A stretch of DNA of 64,000 nt from Mesorhizobium loti (GTDB lineage Bacteria; Pseudomonadota; Alphaproteobacteria; Rhizobiales; Rhizobiaceae), in NCBI RefSeq assembly GCF_001510895.1, contig NZ_LPWA01000107.1:1-64000 (forward strand), written 5' to 3'. The position numbers and the translations under genes were made by a program. Of the stretch, positions 1 through 9,110 are shown one piece after another; positions within the stretch are counted from its first letter, which is position 1; each line of letters starts with the position of its first letter. Under the pieces are notes generated by a model that was not told where the DNA came from, made no database searches, and worked only from the letters and a program-made list of their open reading frames with translations.

Positions 1-192
1 CGGCTTCACGCCGTCCGCCGCCACGTAGACCTTCACCGTGTGATGGCTGCAGCCCAATTGCCGCGCGATCCGCTTCAATCCCCACCCGCACGCCTTCAGG
101 CGCAACATCTCCGCCACATCGTCCGGCGTCTTCATCACCTGCCCCCGTGGATCACTCCACGACGGGCTTTCCGTGATTCGTTGTTCGTTCAT
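1..192 (-). CDS. istA: IS21-family transposase IstA, N-terminal part (runs off the window)
   Basis: Sixty-four codons are present, read leftward from an ATG at 192 and open at the window edge. The product starts MNEQRITE and then carries a helix-turn-helix typical of IS21 IstA (MKTPDDVAEMLRLKACGWG, then RIARQLGCSHHTVKVYV). IstA is the DDE transposase of IS21 elements and normally pairs with the ATPase IstB; both the catalytic core and istB would lie outside the window. A second in-frame ATG (MKTPDD) could be the real start. Family assignment is from motif recall only. Confidence 0.75.
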   Translation of the reverse strand, partial: MNEQRITESPSWSDPRGQVMKTPDDVAEMLRLKACGWGLKRIARQLGCSHHTVKVYVAADGVKP

Positions 193-271
193 TTGCTCTC
201 TCCTCAGCTATCCACTGAGGGGGCAATTCCTCGTGGCGCCGAGGGGGCAAATTTCCATGACGCGCGACACA
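193..271. mobile_element. Terminal repeats of the IS21-type element
   Basis: Upstream of istA the motif GAGGGGGCAA occurs twice (about 217-226 and 241-250), each followed by an A/T-rich TTCC-like tail, as in the multiple terminal transposase-binding repeats of IS21 elements. Read outward, the element appears to end at about 271 with ...GCGACACA, which would give the TGT...ACA terminus usual for this family. The other end is not in the window, so no target duplication can be checked. Confidence 0.6.
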
Positions 272-784
272 ACTCGAAGACAGCGCCTGCCCTTGTGCCG
301 TCTCGCGCGGCCGCTAACTTGATTCCGTGCCAGGGACGAGTATGGTGTGTTCAAGCGCATATCGTTGGTACGTGGTGGATAAATTTGGTGTACAAGCGAT
401 CAATGTCGAGTAAATTCCTGACTGAAATTCGACGACTTGTATCAAATAAGCAGATTTCTACCGAAATGAACTCGACTTCGCACGAGAGCGAGGGTTCAGC
501 CCGCGGTAATCATGTTGAGGAAGACGTTTCGCTTCTTAGAAGAAGGGCGTTTATCTCTTTCCTTATTAGGAACAATCCACACTCGCTTGTACGATAGGAA
601 TTGATCCGCAATCGAAGGCCGGACTTGTGCATAGTGTGCGAAGCGATCCGAGCGCGGGATCGGGGGTGTTTGACGGCATCTGCTACAGCGTACGAGAAAT
701 CCCGAGTGATGAAGCGCATCGCTCGATCGCGTAGATCGCGAAAGAAGCGTGTAATTTGGTGCAGACGAAATGGGAGGCTAGGCA
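272..784. other. Non-coding stretch upstream of the Ter-type cluster
   Basis: I see no supported gene in these roughly 510 bases. They look more A/T-rich than the flanks and probably hold the promoter of the telA operon. The last bases carry GGGAGG about 8 nt before the ATG at 785. Short open frames on both strands have no recognisable protein features. Confidence 0.5.
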
Positions 785-1948
785 ATGGAGCCGACAAAAA
801 TCGAATTGCTTAGCGGCGAGGAAGGCGCATCGAAGATCAGGGTGCCCGCTGTCCCACTCAGCACCGGTGCTATTGTGCTGAGCGCCGAGCAGGCGCCGAA
901 GGCTGAGCAAGACGTTGCGGCGCTCGACTTTGCGACCATCGCGCCCTCAGAAATCATCAAGCTGGGGCTTGGCGCGGAGCGATCCCTGCAATCGACGCTC
1001 GATGGTTTTCTGGCACGGCTCGATAAGAACACTTCGGCCAAACTTTTCGAACTCTTCGGGCGCCTTGAGAAGGGCGTTGACGACGCGAAGCTCCCAGAAA
1101 TCCTCGAGCGTCTGCATGAGGGGGACAAACCCGGATTCTTCGAAAGCCTATTTGCCCGTTTCAGCGGCAAGTCGCCCGATCAACTGCTTCGCGAGTTCAT
1201 GGACGACGTCGGCGCGCTGATTTCCGGCCGGACGCAAACGCTTGCAGACCAGATGCAACGGCTTGAGGGAGAGTTGGCCGGAGAGATGCAGAAGCTGTTC
1301 GGCGAGTTGAAGACGCTTGATACGCTTAAGCTCTCCTACGCCGATCACTTCAGCGATTTCACCGTGGCCGCGGCCGTGGCCCGCGCGTTCCTCGATAAGG
1401 TGAAGGTCTATGTGGCCGGCGAGCAGGCGATGGCGAAGGAGGCCGACGTCGTAGCGCAGACGAGGCTGCGTGAGCTCCAGGACAAGCTAAGGCTTCTCGA
1501 AAGCCGGGCACTGGCGCTCGAGGGCACCTATACGCGTCTGCCGGCTGATCAGATCGTCATTCAACAGATCGAGCAGGCGGGCGTTGCGACCCTTCAGGAG
1601 ACGGCAACTACTGTCGCTACGCGCTTCGCCTCGATCAAGATGACGCTTCTTTCGATCCACGGTGCATTTGCGGTTAAAAGCGTCCAACAGCTCAGCGAGC
1701 GCCAGGCGCGAATGGACGAGCAACTTGCCAAAATCCGTGGCGCTACATTGAAGGATGTTGCGGTCGCCGCGGCCAAAGCTCCTGGCGACAATCGACTGGC
1801 GCAGGCGCAACAGATCGAGGGTATCGTGGCCACCACGAAGGAAGTGCACGCGATGATCGAGGCGGCAAAACGCCAGACGGAAGAGAAGTTCGCGACGGCC
1901 CGTCAGAAGTTCGCGCAGGCACGCCAGGAACTGGCGGCGCTGAGCTAG
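785..1948 (+). CDS. telA: TelA/KlaA-type toxic-anion resistance protein
   Basis: 387 residues, close to the usual length of TelA. The protein is soluble, almost wholly helical and charged, with long heptad-like stretches and the family signature region near residues 260-320 (IVIQQIEQAGVATLQE..., then repeated helices rich in A, Q and E). TelA proteins are linked to tellurite and other toxic-anion tolerance and to Ter stress systems; their biochemical activity is not established. The start is supported by a GGGAGG site. It is the first of four same-strand genes with short gaps (51, 6 and 9 nt), so it is probably cotranscribed with the TerD-like and vWA genes. No frameshift is seen. Confidence 0.8.
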   Translation: MEPTKIELLSGEEGASKIRVPAVPLSTGAIVLSAEQAPKAEQDVAALDFATIAPSEIIKLGLGAERSLQSTLDGFLARLDKNTSAKLFELFGRLEKGVDDAKLPEILERLHEGDKPGFFESLFARFSGKSPDQLLREFMDDVGALISGRTQTLADQMQRLEGELAGEMQKLFGELKTLDTLKLSYADHFSDFTVAAAVARAFLDKVKVYVAGEQAMAKEADVVAQTRLRELQDKLRLLESRALALEGTYTRLPADQIVIQQIEQAGVATLQETATTVATRFASIKMTLLSIHGAFAVKSVQQLSERQARMDEQLAKIRGATLKDVAVAAAKAPGDNRLAQAQQIEGIVATTKEVHAMIEAAKRQTEEKFATARQKFAQARQELAALS

Positions 1949-1999
1949 GCTTTTCTGCCGGCAACGGTTTCCACCGCGCATCGACATGAGGATTTCGAA

Positions 2000-2554
2000 A
2001 TGCTGACACTTTCCCTGGAGAAGCGAGGGGCGGAGTCCCCGAAGAAGCTCCAGCTTTCGCTGAGCAAGGGCGCGCGCTTCACCGTAAAGATCGCGTGGCA
2101 ATGCGAGGCCGACCATCAAGATGATGTCGATATTCATGCTCTGGAGGCGAGCAATTCAGGCGGCGGTGCCAAGGTAACGGCACTGGAAAGCATCCTGTCG
2201 ACGTATAACACCAGAAAGATGAACCCGCGTGGCGGTGTTCTCCAGAACAATCCTGACGGCTCGTTCTCCACACCATCAGGTGGCCTTACCCATTCCGGCG
2301 ACATCCGCGTGCAGGGTAATTTCGAGACCATCATCGTCGACGGGTCGCGCATCCCCGAGGGCGTGAACGAGATCCCGCTCTTTGCCACCGTGCATCGGGC
2401 GGAGCATGGCGGCGAACATGAGGGCAGCGAAGACGGCGATTTCAACGTGGTGCAGTTGGGAAGCGTTATGCTTGGCTCCAACGGCTGGGAGTATGCGCCG
2501 GTCGGACGCGGCTTCACCGGCACGATCAACGACGTCCTGGCACATTTTTCCTGA
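2000..2554 (+). CDS. terD: Divergent TerD-domain protein
   Basis: 184 residues. The TerD fold is recognisable from an early acidic motif (DVDIHAL, where TerD has DLDAS), a central NNPDGS and HSGD, and a following IIVDGSRIPEGVNEIPLFATV strand pattern. TerD proteins bind calcium through such acidic loops and act in tellurite, phage and chemical-stress responses. This copy has a long G/S/N insertion near residues 50-75, an acidic His/Glu stretch near 130-145, and lacks the usual GDDE after HSGD, so metal binding may differ. It is probably cotranscribed with the flanking TelA-type genes. Function in this host is inferred from family only. Confidence 0.7.
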   Translation: MLTLSLEKRGAESPKKLQLSLSKGARFTVKIAWQCEADHQDDVDIHALEASNSGGGAKVTALESILSTYNTRKMNPRGGVLQNNPDGSFSTPSGGLTHSGDIRVQGNFETIIVDGSRIPEGVNEIPLFATVHRAEHGGEHEGSEDGDFNVVQLGSVMLGSNGWEYAPVGRGFTGTINDVLAHFS

Positions 2555-2560
2555 TCTGAG

Positions 2561-3526
2561 ATGCCCGACGAAACGCGGAGCAAGTTGCGGCCTACCATCG
2601 TCTCGCCCCCGGCGCGTAAGGCGAGCATCCCCCAGGTCGGGCCTGCGCGCCCGTTGCAACCGGACACAGCAGGGTCAACTCCGACGGTCAAACAGCCGAC
2701 CGCCATCGCCGGGAAGCCGCGTGAGCGCATACCGGTCACGGCCGGCGATCTGCGCAAGCTCTCGCCCGGGGCGGCAAAAGACGTGATCGACCGAACGCTG
2801 AATTTGCTAGGCGCCTTCGTGGTTGAGAAGGCGAGCGAGCGGAAGGCCATACTGTGGGGCCATGATTTGCAGAAGGCCTACAGCGACGCGATTGCCGAAA
2901 CGCTAGCGCTATCCCAGGCACCAGTGGTGCGCAAAGTGCAGGGCTATATCACGCGGATGTTGGAGATCCTCGGCTCGTTCGATGTGATGAGCGCTTTGGG
3001 AAAAGGCGGCGGAGGCATTGGCCGGTACTTCAAGGGGATCAACGGCAAGACCGACACGGTCAGCGAACTGGCGGCGGCGCGCACGGAACTCGATCAGATC
3101 GTCCGTATCATGGGAGAGGCGCTCGGCGAGCTTCTCGACCTGAGGGACAAGCTGGAGAAGAATGCGCGGACGGTGGAGACGATCGCAGTCGACGCGGAGG
3201 CTGCCGCACTGGCCGCCTTATACTTGTCGGAATATTTCAGGCCAGCAGGCGCGGCGCTCGCCGACCGTTTCCTGGAGCGCAGCATGAGCCTGACACAAAC
3301 CCTCCTTCAGATACGCGGCAACAGTGCCATTCGGGACGTGCAGATCGAACAGCCGATCCGCATGATCGGGTCTATCCAGAACGTGACGCTTGTATCGATG
3401 CCGCACTTTCTGTCCAGCCTCGCCGCAATTAATTCTCTGGCCCTTCGCGACGCCTTGGTCACGCCGACAGAGGCCAGCGAGCTGAACTATAAGCTTCACG
3501 ACATAATACGACAGCTGAAATCCTAG
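2561..3526 (+). CDS. Second TelA-like helical protein of the Ter cluster
   Basis: 321 residues. Residues 1-60 are proline-rich and probably disordered; the rest is a helical bundle. Near the C-terminus the segment around VQIEQPIRMIGSIQNVTL recalls the TelA C-terminal region, but the match is weak and no catalytic residues are evident. A Gly-rich loop (GKGGGGIGRY) lies near residue 150. The ATG follows the terD stop by 6 nt and the next gene starts 9 nt after its stop with a strong AGGAGG site, so it is firmly within the operon. It may partner the first TelA. I would call it hypothetical, TelA-related. Confidence 0.5.
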   Translation: MPDETRSKLRPTIVSPPARKASIPQVGPARPLQPDTAGSTPTVKQPTAIAGKPRERIPVTAGDLRKLSPGAAKDVIDRTLNLLGAFVVEKASERKAILWGHDLQKAYSDAIAETLALSQAPVVRKVQGYITRMLEILGSFDVMSALGKGGGGIGRYFKGINGKTDTVSELAAARTELDQIVRIMGEALGELLDLRDKLEKNARTVETIAVDAEAAALAALYLSEYFRPAGAALADRFLERSMSLTQTLLQIRGNSAIRDVQIEQPIRMIGSIQNVTLVSMPHFLSSLAAINSLALRDALVTPTEASELNYKLHDIIRQLKS

Positions 3527-3535
3527 GAGGAAGAA

Positions 3536-4318
3536 ATGAGCAAGCACGCGGCCGTCGGCAGGCAGCCACTGAAACTTGATCTCAACAAGTCAGCGCAAAG
3601 CCTCAGACTTTCGTTGGACAAGGCAGGCGTCGCTTCTGACATCAAGGCCGAGCTAATTTTCGACATCGATGTGTCTGGATCCTTCGAGCACGAGCACGAG
3701 GAGGGCACCACCAGCAAGCTCATCGAGCGCCTCGTGCCCTACGGCATAGTGCTTGATCCTGATGGCGCCATGGATGTCTTTACCTTCAGCCATGGCGCCA
3801 GCACTGCCCATCGGGTCGGAACTGTTACACCGGCGGATGCCGAAGGCTACATATTGCGCAATGTCGTCGACCAGGTACCCGGCTGGAAAGGTGGTACCAC
3901 CTATAGCTATGTCCTCGAAAGCAATTTGCGATACTTCGGCTGGCTGCCATTCGAGGAGCGCGGTGGCATGCTCAATACTATCAGCCGCTTCTTCGGGGGC
4001 GGACAGGGTCCGCAGTTCCGAGATAAAAAGAGATCGATCGTCATTTTTGTGACAGATGGTGAGAACGAAGATGGTGACGAAGCCCGCACCATGCGCGTAC
4101 TGGCGGAATCTCAGCAGCGTGGGGACAACGTCTATTTTCTTTTCATCGGGGCTTGCGAACACAACGTCGAATTCAAGTTCCTGAAGACGATCGCCTCCCG
4201 ATTCAAAAACACCGGCGTGGTGATCATCCGCGACCTCGAGGCGTTCGTTCAAAAATCGGATGCCGAGATCAGCGCCGAGCTCTTGGGGAAGGAGCTGATC
4301 GATTGGCTGAAGGCGTAG
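3536..4318 (+). CDS. vWA-domain protein of the TerF/TerY type
   Basis: 260 residues with a von Willebrand A fold. The metal-ion-dependent adhesion site is intact: D45-x-S47-x-S49 (DVSGS), T121 in GGTT and D174 in FVTDGEN. Such vWA proteins in Ter systems are thought to scaffold TerD/TelA complexes and to bind a divalent metal. There is no signal peptide, so it should be cytoplasmic. An AGGAGG ribosome site sits directly before the ATG. It is the last gene of the cluster; an IS5 element begins 20 nt after its stop, so any further ter genes may have been displaced. Confidence 0.8.
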   Translation: MSKHAAVGRQPLKLDLNKSAQSLRLSLDKAGVASDIKAELIFDIDVSGSFEHEHEEGTTSKLIERLVPYGIVLDPDGAMDVFTFSHGASTAHRVGTVTPADAEGYILRNVVDQVPGWKGGTTYSYVLESNLRYFGWLPFEERGGMLNTISRFFGGGQGPQFRDKKRSIVIFVTDGENEDGDEARTMRVLAESQQRGDNVYFLFIGACEHNVEFKFLKTIASRFKNTGVVIIRDLEAFVQKSDAEISAELLGKELIDWLKA

Positions 4319-4334
4319 AAGCGGAACCTCGCGT

Positions 4335-4661
4335 CTAGCAGGCTGTTGAAGAAGTCCACTTGCGGGCGATGAAGTCAGCTTCGTCGCCGTTGTGGAAGCA
4401 GATTTGGCCATTGATCGAGCCGTCAGGTTGGATTTCAGCCCAGCCGTCGCCCTGAGCTTCGTCCATTTCGTCGTCGCCTTGCCAGGAGAAGGCGACATGA
4501 TTGCCGTCGGCCCCTCCGAAGATCTGCCCGGTGACGCAGCCGAAGGCGAATTCGCCGGAGCCATTGGCCGCGAACTCGATATAAGCGGGCTCCATCATGT
4601 CGGGATAGTCCTCGACATAGTCGGGCATCGCGACGATCCGCCAGCGGCCGGCGAGGCTCAT
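4335..4661 (-). CDS. Passenger ORF of the IS5-family element, stop supplied by the target site
   Basis: 108 residues starting MSLAGRWRIVAM. Its ATG overlaps the transposase stop (ATGA at 4658-4661), so translation is probably coupled. The protein is small, acidic and beta-rich (repeated FxxNGxGEFAFG and AFSWQGDDEMD patterns). I do not know its function. The element ends inside the last sense codons, and the TAG stop lies in the CTAG target duplication at 4335-4338. Because IS5-type targets are YTAR, insertion in this orientation would always give TAA or TAG. The intact frame suggests selection, but that is inference. Confidence 0.65.
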   Translation of the reverse strand: MSLAGRWRIVAMPDYVEDYPDMMEPAYIEFAANGSGEFAFGCVTGQIFGGADGNHVAFSWQGDDEMDEAQGDGWAEIQPDGSINGQICFHNGDEADFIARKWTSSTAC

Positions 4662-5840
4662 GCCTGTACCGCCAGCAGCTTGGGCAAGCGGACCAGATTG
4701 TAGGCCGCCAGGTTCAGGGTGAAGGCCGCGCCCACACGGGCGCATCCTCGCAGCTTGACCTTGGCCATGCCGGCCGAGGCCTTGATCCAGCCGAACACCT
4801 CTTCGATCCGCTTGCGGCAGTGCTGGCTGGCATCATAGCCCGGATGGCGCTTCGTGCGGCCATCGATCGCCGTCACGCGAGGCTTGCCGGTTTTGCTCAG
4901 ATGGCCGTCGATGGCGATGTGCGGCGTGACGTTGCGCTCGCGCAGATCCTCGACGAACTGGCGTACGTCATAGGCCTTGTCGGCCCCGAGCGTGATGCGC
5001 CGCCGCAATGGCCGGCGTTCCAACATGGCAAGCGCAGCCTCGCGTTCGGCTTTGCCCGTGGCCTGGGTGACGCCGCCATCCACAACCAGCCCGTGACGGT
5101 TCTCCATCAGCGCATGGCCCATGTAGCATAGCTTCGCCGGCTGACCGTCGCCCTTCTTGTAGAGCCGCGCCTGCGGGTCGCTCGTGCTCCGGTGCGTATC
5201 GTTGGAGCGCTTCTCCTTGTGGAAGCCGCGCTCGGCGTTGCGGCCAGCGCCATCCGGATCGTTGTCGCCGCCATCCTTGCGGCGGAAACTCTTGATCGAA
5301 GCCCAGGCTTCGATCAGCGTCCCATCCACCGAGAAGTGATCCGACGACAACAGCCGCTTCACTCTTGGCTGCGCCAGCACCGCGCGCAGAAACTTTGCCG
5401 CGATCTCGCCTTCCAACAGCCGATCCCGGTTCTTGGTGAAGCTCGAATGATCCCACGCCGGCTCGTCAACGCCGAGCCCCACGAACCAGCGGAACAGAAG
5501 ATCGAACTCCATCCGCTCCATCAACTGACGCTCCGAGCGAATGCCGTAGAAAGCCTGCAAAAGCATCGCACGCAGCAAGCGCTCCGGTGCAATCGAGGGC
5601 CGGCCGAGCCCGGGCCGATAAAGCACCGCAAAATCGCCGTCCATCTCCACAAGAGCCGCGTTCACGATCTCACGTATCACCCGAAGCGGATGATCGCGCC
5701 GAACCCGCGCCTCAAGGTCGACATAGGAAAATAGCGAGCCCGTCCGGTCGTCCAATCCGCGCATCCACAAATCCCCAAATCCTCAGGGAACCAGTGAATC
5801 ACGCTCCAAACAACCGCGCCAGTACTTCTTCAACAGCCTG
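4339..5840. mobile_element. Complete IS5-family insertion sequence (1502 bp)
   Basis: The ends are inverted repeats (CAGGCTGTTGAAGAAGT at 4339 and its complement ending at 5840), flanked by the 4-bp direct repeat CTAG at 4335-4338 and 5841-5844, as expected for the YTAR target preference of the IS5 group. Inside are one DDE transposase and one short passenger gene, both on the minus strand. A diverged fragment of a related element lies at 28944-29094. Intact frames and a clean duplication suggest recent insertion. Confidence 0.9.
4658..5764 (-). CDS. IS5-family DDE transposase
   Basis: 368 residues from the ATG at 5764; an upstream TTG in frame is less likely. An N-terminal helical DNA-binding part (MRGLDDRTGSLFSYVDLEAR; GRPSIAPERLLRAMLLQAFY) is followed by the catalytic core with D in SVDGTLIEAW, D in LGADKAYD and E in KRIEEVFGWIK, which fit the IS5 DDE triad. 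The gene fills most of the element and overlaps the passenger gene by 4 nt. It appears functional, with no frameshift or stop. Confidence 0.92.
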   Translation of the reverse strand: MRGLDDRTGSLFSYVDLEARVRRDHPLRVIREIVNAALVEMDGDFAVLYRPGLGRPSIAPERLLRAMLLQAFYGIRSERQLMERMEFDLLFRWFVGLGVDEPAWDHSSFTKNRDRLLEGEIAAKFLRAVLAQPRVKRLLSSDHFSVDGTLIEAWASIKSFRRKDGGDNDPDGAGRNAERGFHKEKRSNDTHRSTSDPQARLYKKGDGQPAKLCYMGHALMENRHGLVVDGGVTQATGKAEREAALAMLERRPLRRRITLGADKAYDVRQFVEDLRERNVTPHIAIDGHLSKTGKPRVTAIDGRTKRHPGYDASQHCRKRIEEVFGWIKASAGMAKVKLRGCARVGAAFTLNLAAYNLVRLPKLLAVQA

Positions 5841-6031
5841 CTAGGTCTCGGTCGCGAGGGGTCGCTCCAGCCCGACGGCGATCTATGTAGGCAATCTCCA
5901 AAATCACGACGGCAATTGAAGGCGTGGTAGAATTTCAGAGCGGGCTGTCAGTTGCGATTGCGCGAGAATGTCGACAACTCCGATTGCAGATCCAAGAAAG
6001 GCCGAACGCCCCTGGAAGATTCCGGATGAGG

Positions 6032-6823
6032 CTAATTCAGGATCTGGCTCAGAAATAGCTTGCTGCGCTCGTGGCGAGGGTTGGAGAAGAAATCGGCCGG
6101 GGGGCTGATCTCTACGATCTCTCCCCGGTCCATGAAGATGACCTGGTCGGCGACCTGGCGGGCAAATCCCATCTCATGGGTAACGCACAGCATGGTTATG
6201 CCTTCCTCCGCCAGGGAGACCATGGTGTCGAGCACCTCCTTCACCATTTCCGGGTCGAGCGCGGAGGTCGGCTCATCGAACAGCATGGTCTTCGGGCGCA
6301 TGCAAAGCGAGCGCGCGATCGCCACTCGCTGTTGCTGACCGCCCGAGAGTTGACCGGGATACTTTTGCGCCTGTTCCGGGATTTTGACGCGTTCGAGATA
6401 ATGCATGGCTACCTGCTCTGCCTGCTTACGCGGCATCCTTCGCACCCAGATCGGCGCCAACGTCAGGTTTTCCAAGACAGTCAGATGCGGGAAGAGGTTG
6501 AAGTGCTGGAAGACCATCCCGACGTCGCGGCGAATTTCGTCGACCTTCTTCAGGTCGTCGGTCAGTTCGACGCCGCCCACGACAATCCGGCCCTGCTGAT
6601 GGGCCTCAAGCCGGTTGATGCAGCGGATCATCGTCGATTTGCCCGAACCCGATGGGCCGCAGATCACCAGTCTTTCGCCGCCACGCACAGTGAGATTGAT
6701 GTCATTAAGCGCGCGGAAGCCTCCATACCATTTGCTCACGCCGATCATCTCGATAGCGGCTGCAGTTTCGAGAACGGGGTTGGACGGCGTGCGCCCGGCG
6801 ACGGGGATCGAAGGCAGCATCAT
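6032..6823 (-). CDS. aapP: Amino-acid ABC transporter ATP-binding protein (AapP type)
   Basis: 263 residues. Walker A (GPSGSGKST), signature (LSGGQQQR), Walker B ([12 protein letters not shown]) and the switch His (CVTHEMG) are all intact, as in polar amino-acid importers of the GlnQ/AapP class. The start at 6823 follows AGGA by 6 nt; a second ATG follows at once. It lies 8 nt after aapM and is the last gene of the aapJQMP order. It should energise uptake of amino acids bound by the periplasmic protein encoded at 9111-10145. Confidence 0.9.
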   Translation of the reverse strand: MMLPSIPVAGRTPSNPVLETAAAIEMIGVSKWYGGFRALNDINLTVRGGERLVICGPSGSGKSTMIRCINRLEAHQQGRIVVGGVELTDDLKKVDEIRRDVGMVFQHFNLFPHLTVLENLTLAPIWVRRMPRKQAEQVAMHYLERVKIPEQAQKYPGQLSGGQQQRVAIARSLCMRPKTMLFDEPTSALDPEMVKEVLDTMVSLAEEGITMLCVTHEMGFARQVADQVIFMDRGEIVEISPPADFFSNPRHERSKLFLSQILN

Positions 6824-6831
6824 TGGGTTTC

Positions 6832-7920
6832 CTAGTGAGCGGCTGGGCCGCGCCGCTCGAGGAAGTCGGCGAAGCGGGCGAACGAGAAGGATAGCGCGAA
6901 GAAGATCGCACCGATGAAGAGGAAGGTCTCGGCAGCGGGCGAGGGCCATTCCGGATCAGCCAGTGCCGCCTTGCCGGAGCTAATGAGGTCGAACAGCCCG
7001 ACGACAAGCACCAGGCTGGTGTTCTTGATCATGACGATGATGGTGTTGGCGAGCGCGGGAATCGCTACGCGGATCGCCTGGGGCAGGATGACGAGATATT
7101 GCGTGCGCCAGAAGGGCAGACCGAGCGCTGCAGCTGCTTCGTATTGTCCTTTGGGAATCGCCTGCAGACCTCCTCGGATCACCTCGGCAAGATAGGCAGC
7201 GGCGAAGACGGTGAGCGCAACAAGCGCACGGGTAAATTTGTCAGGCAGCAACACTTCGGGCAAAAACAGCGGCATCATGATTGACACCACGAAGAGGATG
7301 GAAAGGAGCGGCAAGCCGCGCACCGATTCGATCAGGATCACAGCACCGGTCCGCAACACCGGCATGGTCGAGCGCCTTGCCAGCGCGAGCAGGATGCTGA
7401 CGGGGAACGCGACCCCGATCGCCACGACGGTGAGGATCAGCGTCACCGGGAGGCCGCCCCAGGACGAGGTTGGCACTTCGCTCAGGCCGATACCTCCACC
7501 CATCAGCCAGAAGATCAGCGCGAGCGCGGCCGCCCAGAGCGCCAGTAGGCGAGGCGTCCAGCTTGCGGGCCGCACCGACCAGGCGAGCAACGTCAGGATG
7601 ACTAGGCAAACCGTGGCGGGGCGCCAGCGTTCGTCGAGCGGATAGATGCCGAAAAGGAGCTGGCCGGATTTGGCGTAGATGAAGCTCCAGCAGGCGCCGG
7701 TTGCCACCCGGCAAGCCTTTGGATCTGGATCGAACAGAACGGCATCCATCACCGCCCAGCGCAATATGGCGGGCACCGTGATGACGAGCAGTCCGCCGAA
7801 CACCAGTGTGAGCGCGGCATTGAGTGGTGTCCCAAACAGCAACTTGGCAAGACGCGACATCCCGCTGAACCGGAGCCGGACAGGCGGTGCGTCAGCGGAA
7901 ATGGAGAAAGGCATGGCCAT
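6832..7920 (-). CDS. aapM: Amino-acid ABC transporter permease (AapM type)
   Basis: 362 residues. A long N-terminal region with extra membrane segments, typical of AapM, precedes the HisM-like core ([20 protein letters not shown]...; [21 protein letters not shown] is the EAA loop that docks the ATPase). The ATG lies 3 nt after the aapQ stop. It pairs with AapQ to form the inner-membrane channel. The large loop between the first segments ([17 protein letters not shown]) is likely periplasmic. Confidence 0.88.
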   Translation of the reverse strand: MAMPFSISADAPPVRLRFSGMSRLAKLLFGTPLNAALTLVFGGLLVITVPAILRWAVMDAVLFDPDPKACRVATGACWSFIYAKSGQLLFGIYPLDERWRPATVCLVILTLLAWSVRPASWTPRLLALWAAALALIFWLMGGGIGLSEVPTSSWGGLPVTLILTVVAIGVAFPVSILLALARRSTMPVLRTGAVILIESVRGLPLLSILFVVSIMMPLFLPEVLLPDKFTRALVALTVFAAAYLAEVIRGGLQAIPKGQYEAAAALGLPFWRTQYLVILPQAIRVAIPALANTIIVMIKNTSLVLVVGLFDLISSGKAALADPEWPSPAAETFLFIGAIFFALSFSFARFADFLERRGPAAH

Positions 7921-7923
7921 GGT

Positions 7924-9045
7924 TCATCGCTCCACGATGGCGGTGCGGCGATTGTACCAGTTGGCCGCGCTCGACAGAGTGAGAGTGAGATTGAGGGCGA
8001 GGTAGACCCCAAGGATGATGAAGACGCCTTCGATCGAGTGGCTGGACTTGCTGATGATCGTGTTCATCACCGCGAGGAAATCCGGATAGCCGACGGCGAT
8101 CGCGAGCGTCGAATTCTTGACGACGTTGATGTATTGGCTGTTGAGCGGCGGGACGATCACTCTCAGCATTTGCGGGATGACAATCAGGCGCAGGATCTTG
8201 CCGCGCGGCAGCCCAAGCGAATGACCAGCGTCCCATTGGCCGCGACCGACTGACAAAACCCCGCCGCGAACGATCTCTGCGACGAAACCGGTGGTGTAGA
8301 TGGTCAGCCCGATCAGGATAGTGCTGAGCTCGGGAGTAAGTTCCACACCGCCCTGGAAGTTCGATCCTTGGAAGACCGGTAGGTCGACCGAGAAGCGAAT
8401 ATCGCCAAGCCAAAGACACGCCACCACTGTCGCCAGGACGGCAAGCGCCGCCATCGGCGACAACCGCCCTTTTCGCACCGCTACCCAACTGGCGACCGCT
8501 GTCGCCAGTGCCAACGCGACCACGAACAGTCCTGTCGATCCAACGTCAACGCTTAGGCCCGGAACCTCTAGACCACGCATAGAGGCATAGACACCCGGCA
8601 AGGGGTTCAGCGCCTCGCCGACCGGCGGCAGGATTTTCCACCACAGCGAATAGAGGAAAATAAGCAGGACGATCGGCGGCGTGTTGCGCGCCAACTCCAC
8701 CCATACACGGCAGCTGCCGGCCGCAAGGGGATTGCTGCTCAGACGGGTGATGCCGACAAGCAGGCCGAGCACGGAGGAGAAGATGATGACAAGGGCGGAG
8801 ATGAAGACGGTGTTAGCTACCCCTGTCACGATCGCCCAATAGTAGGGATCTCGCGTTTTGTAGGTGAGGATGGCTTCTGAGATGACGATCCTGGACGGAA
8901 GCTTCAGGAAATCGAAGCCGATTGGAATGCCACGCGCCCTGAGATTGGCGAACGTCGTGGTAAGGAGCAGCGCTAGGAAGCCGACGAAGAAGGCGACCAA
9001 GGCGCCCTGAATGAAAATCGATCTGGTCTTGGCGTCACTTAGCAT
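7924..9045 (-). CDS. aapQ: Amino-acid ABC transporter permease (AapQ type)
   Basis: 373 residues. It opens with a membrane segment (FIQGALVAFFVGFLALLLTT), has a long insertion with additional segments near residues 150-240 as in AapQ, and the C-terminal EAA motif (GQWDAGHSLGLPRGKILRLI). A GAGG site precedes the ATG at 9045. Its partner is aapM, 3 nt downstream, and the binding-protein gene lies 65 nt upstream. In rhizobia Aap systems import a wide range of L-amino acids; the specificity here is not known. Confidence 0.88.
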   Translation of the reverse strand: MLSDAKTRSIFIQGALVAFFVGFLALLLTTTFANLRARGIPIGFDFLKLPSRIVISEAILTYKTRDPYYWAIVTGVANTVFISALVIIFSSVLGLLVGITRLSSNPLAAGSCRVWVELARNTPPIVLLIFLYSLWWKILPPVGEALNPLPGVYASMRGLEVPGLSVDVGSTGLFVVALALATAVASWVAVRKGRLSPMAALAVLATVVACLWLGDIRFSVDLPVFQGSNFQGGVELTPELSTILIGLTIYTTGFVAEIVRGGVLSVGRGQWDAGHSLGLPRGKILRLIVIPQMLRVIVPPLNSQYINVVKNSTLAIAVGYPDFLAVMNTIISKSSHSIEGVFIILGVYLALNLTLTLSSAANWYNRRTAIVER

Positions 9046-9110
9046 GCCGGCCTCGGAGAGGTTCAGGTGTCAGCAAGGAAGGGGGCGCTGGCCGCCCCCT
9101 TCTGCGGGGC

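Noticed and set aside
40..597. 185-codon plus-strand frame at the window start
   Set aside because: It lies antisense to the IS21 istA start and terminal repeats and has no protein motif.
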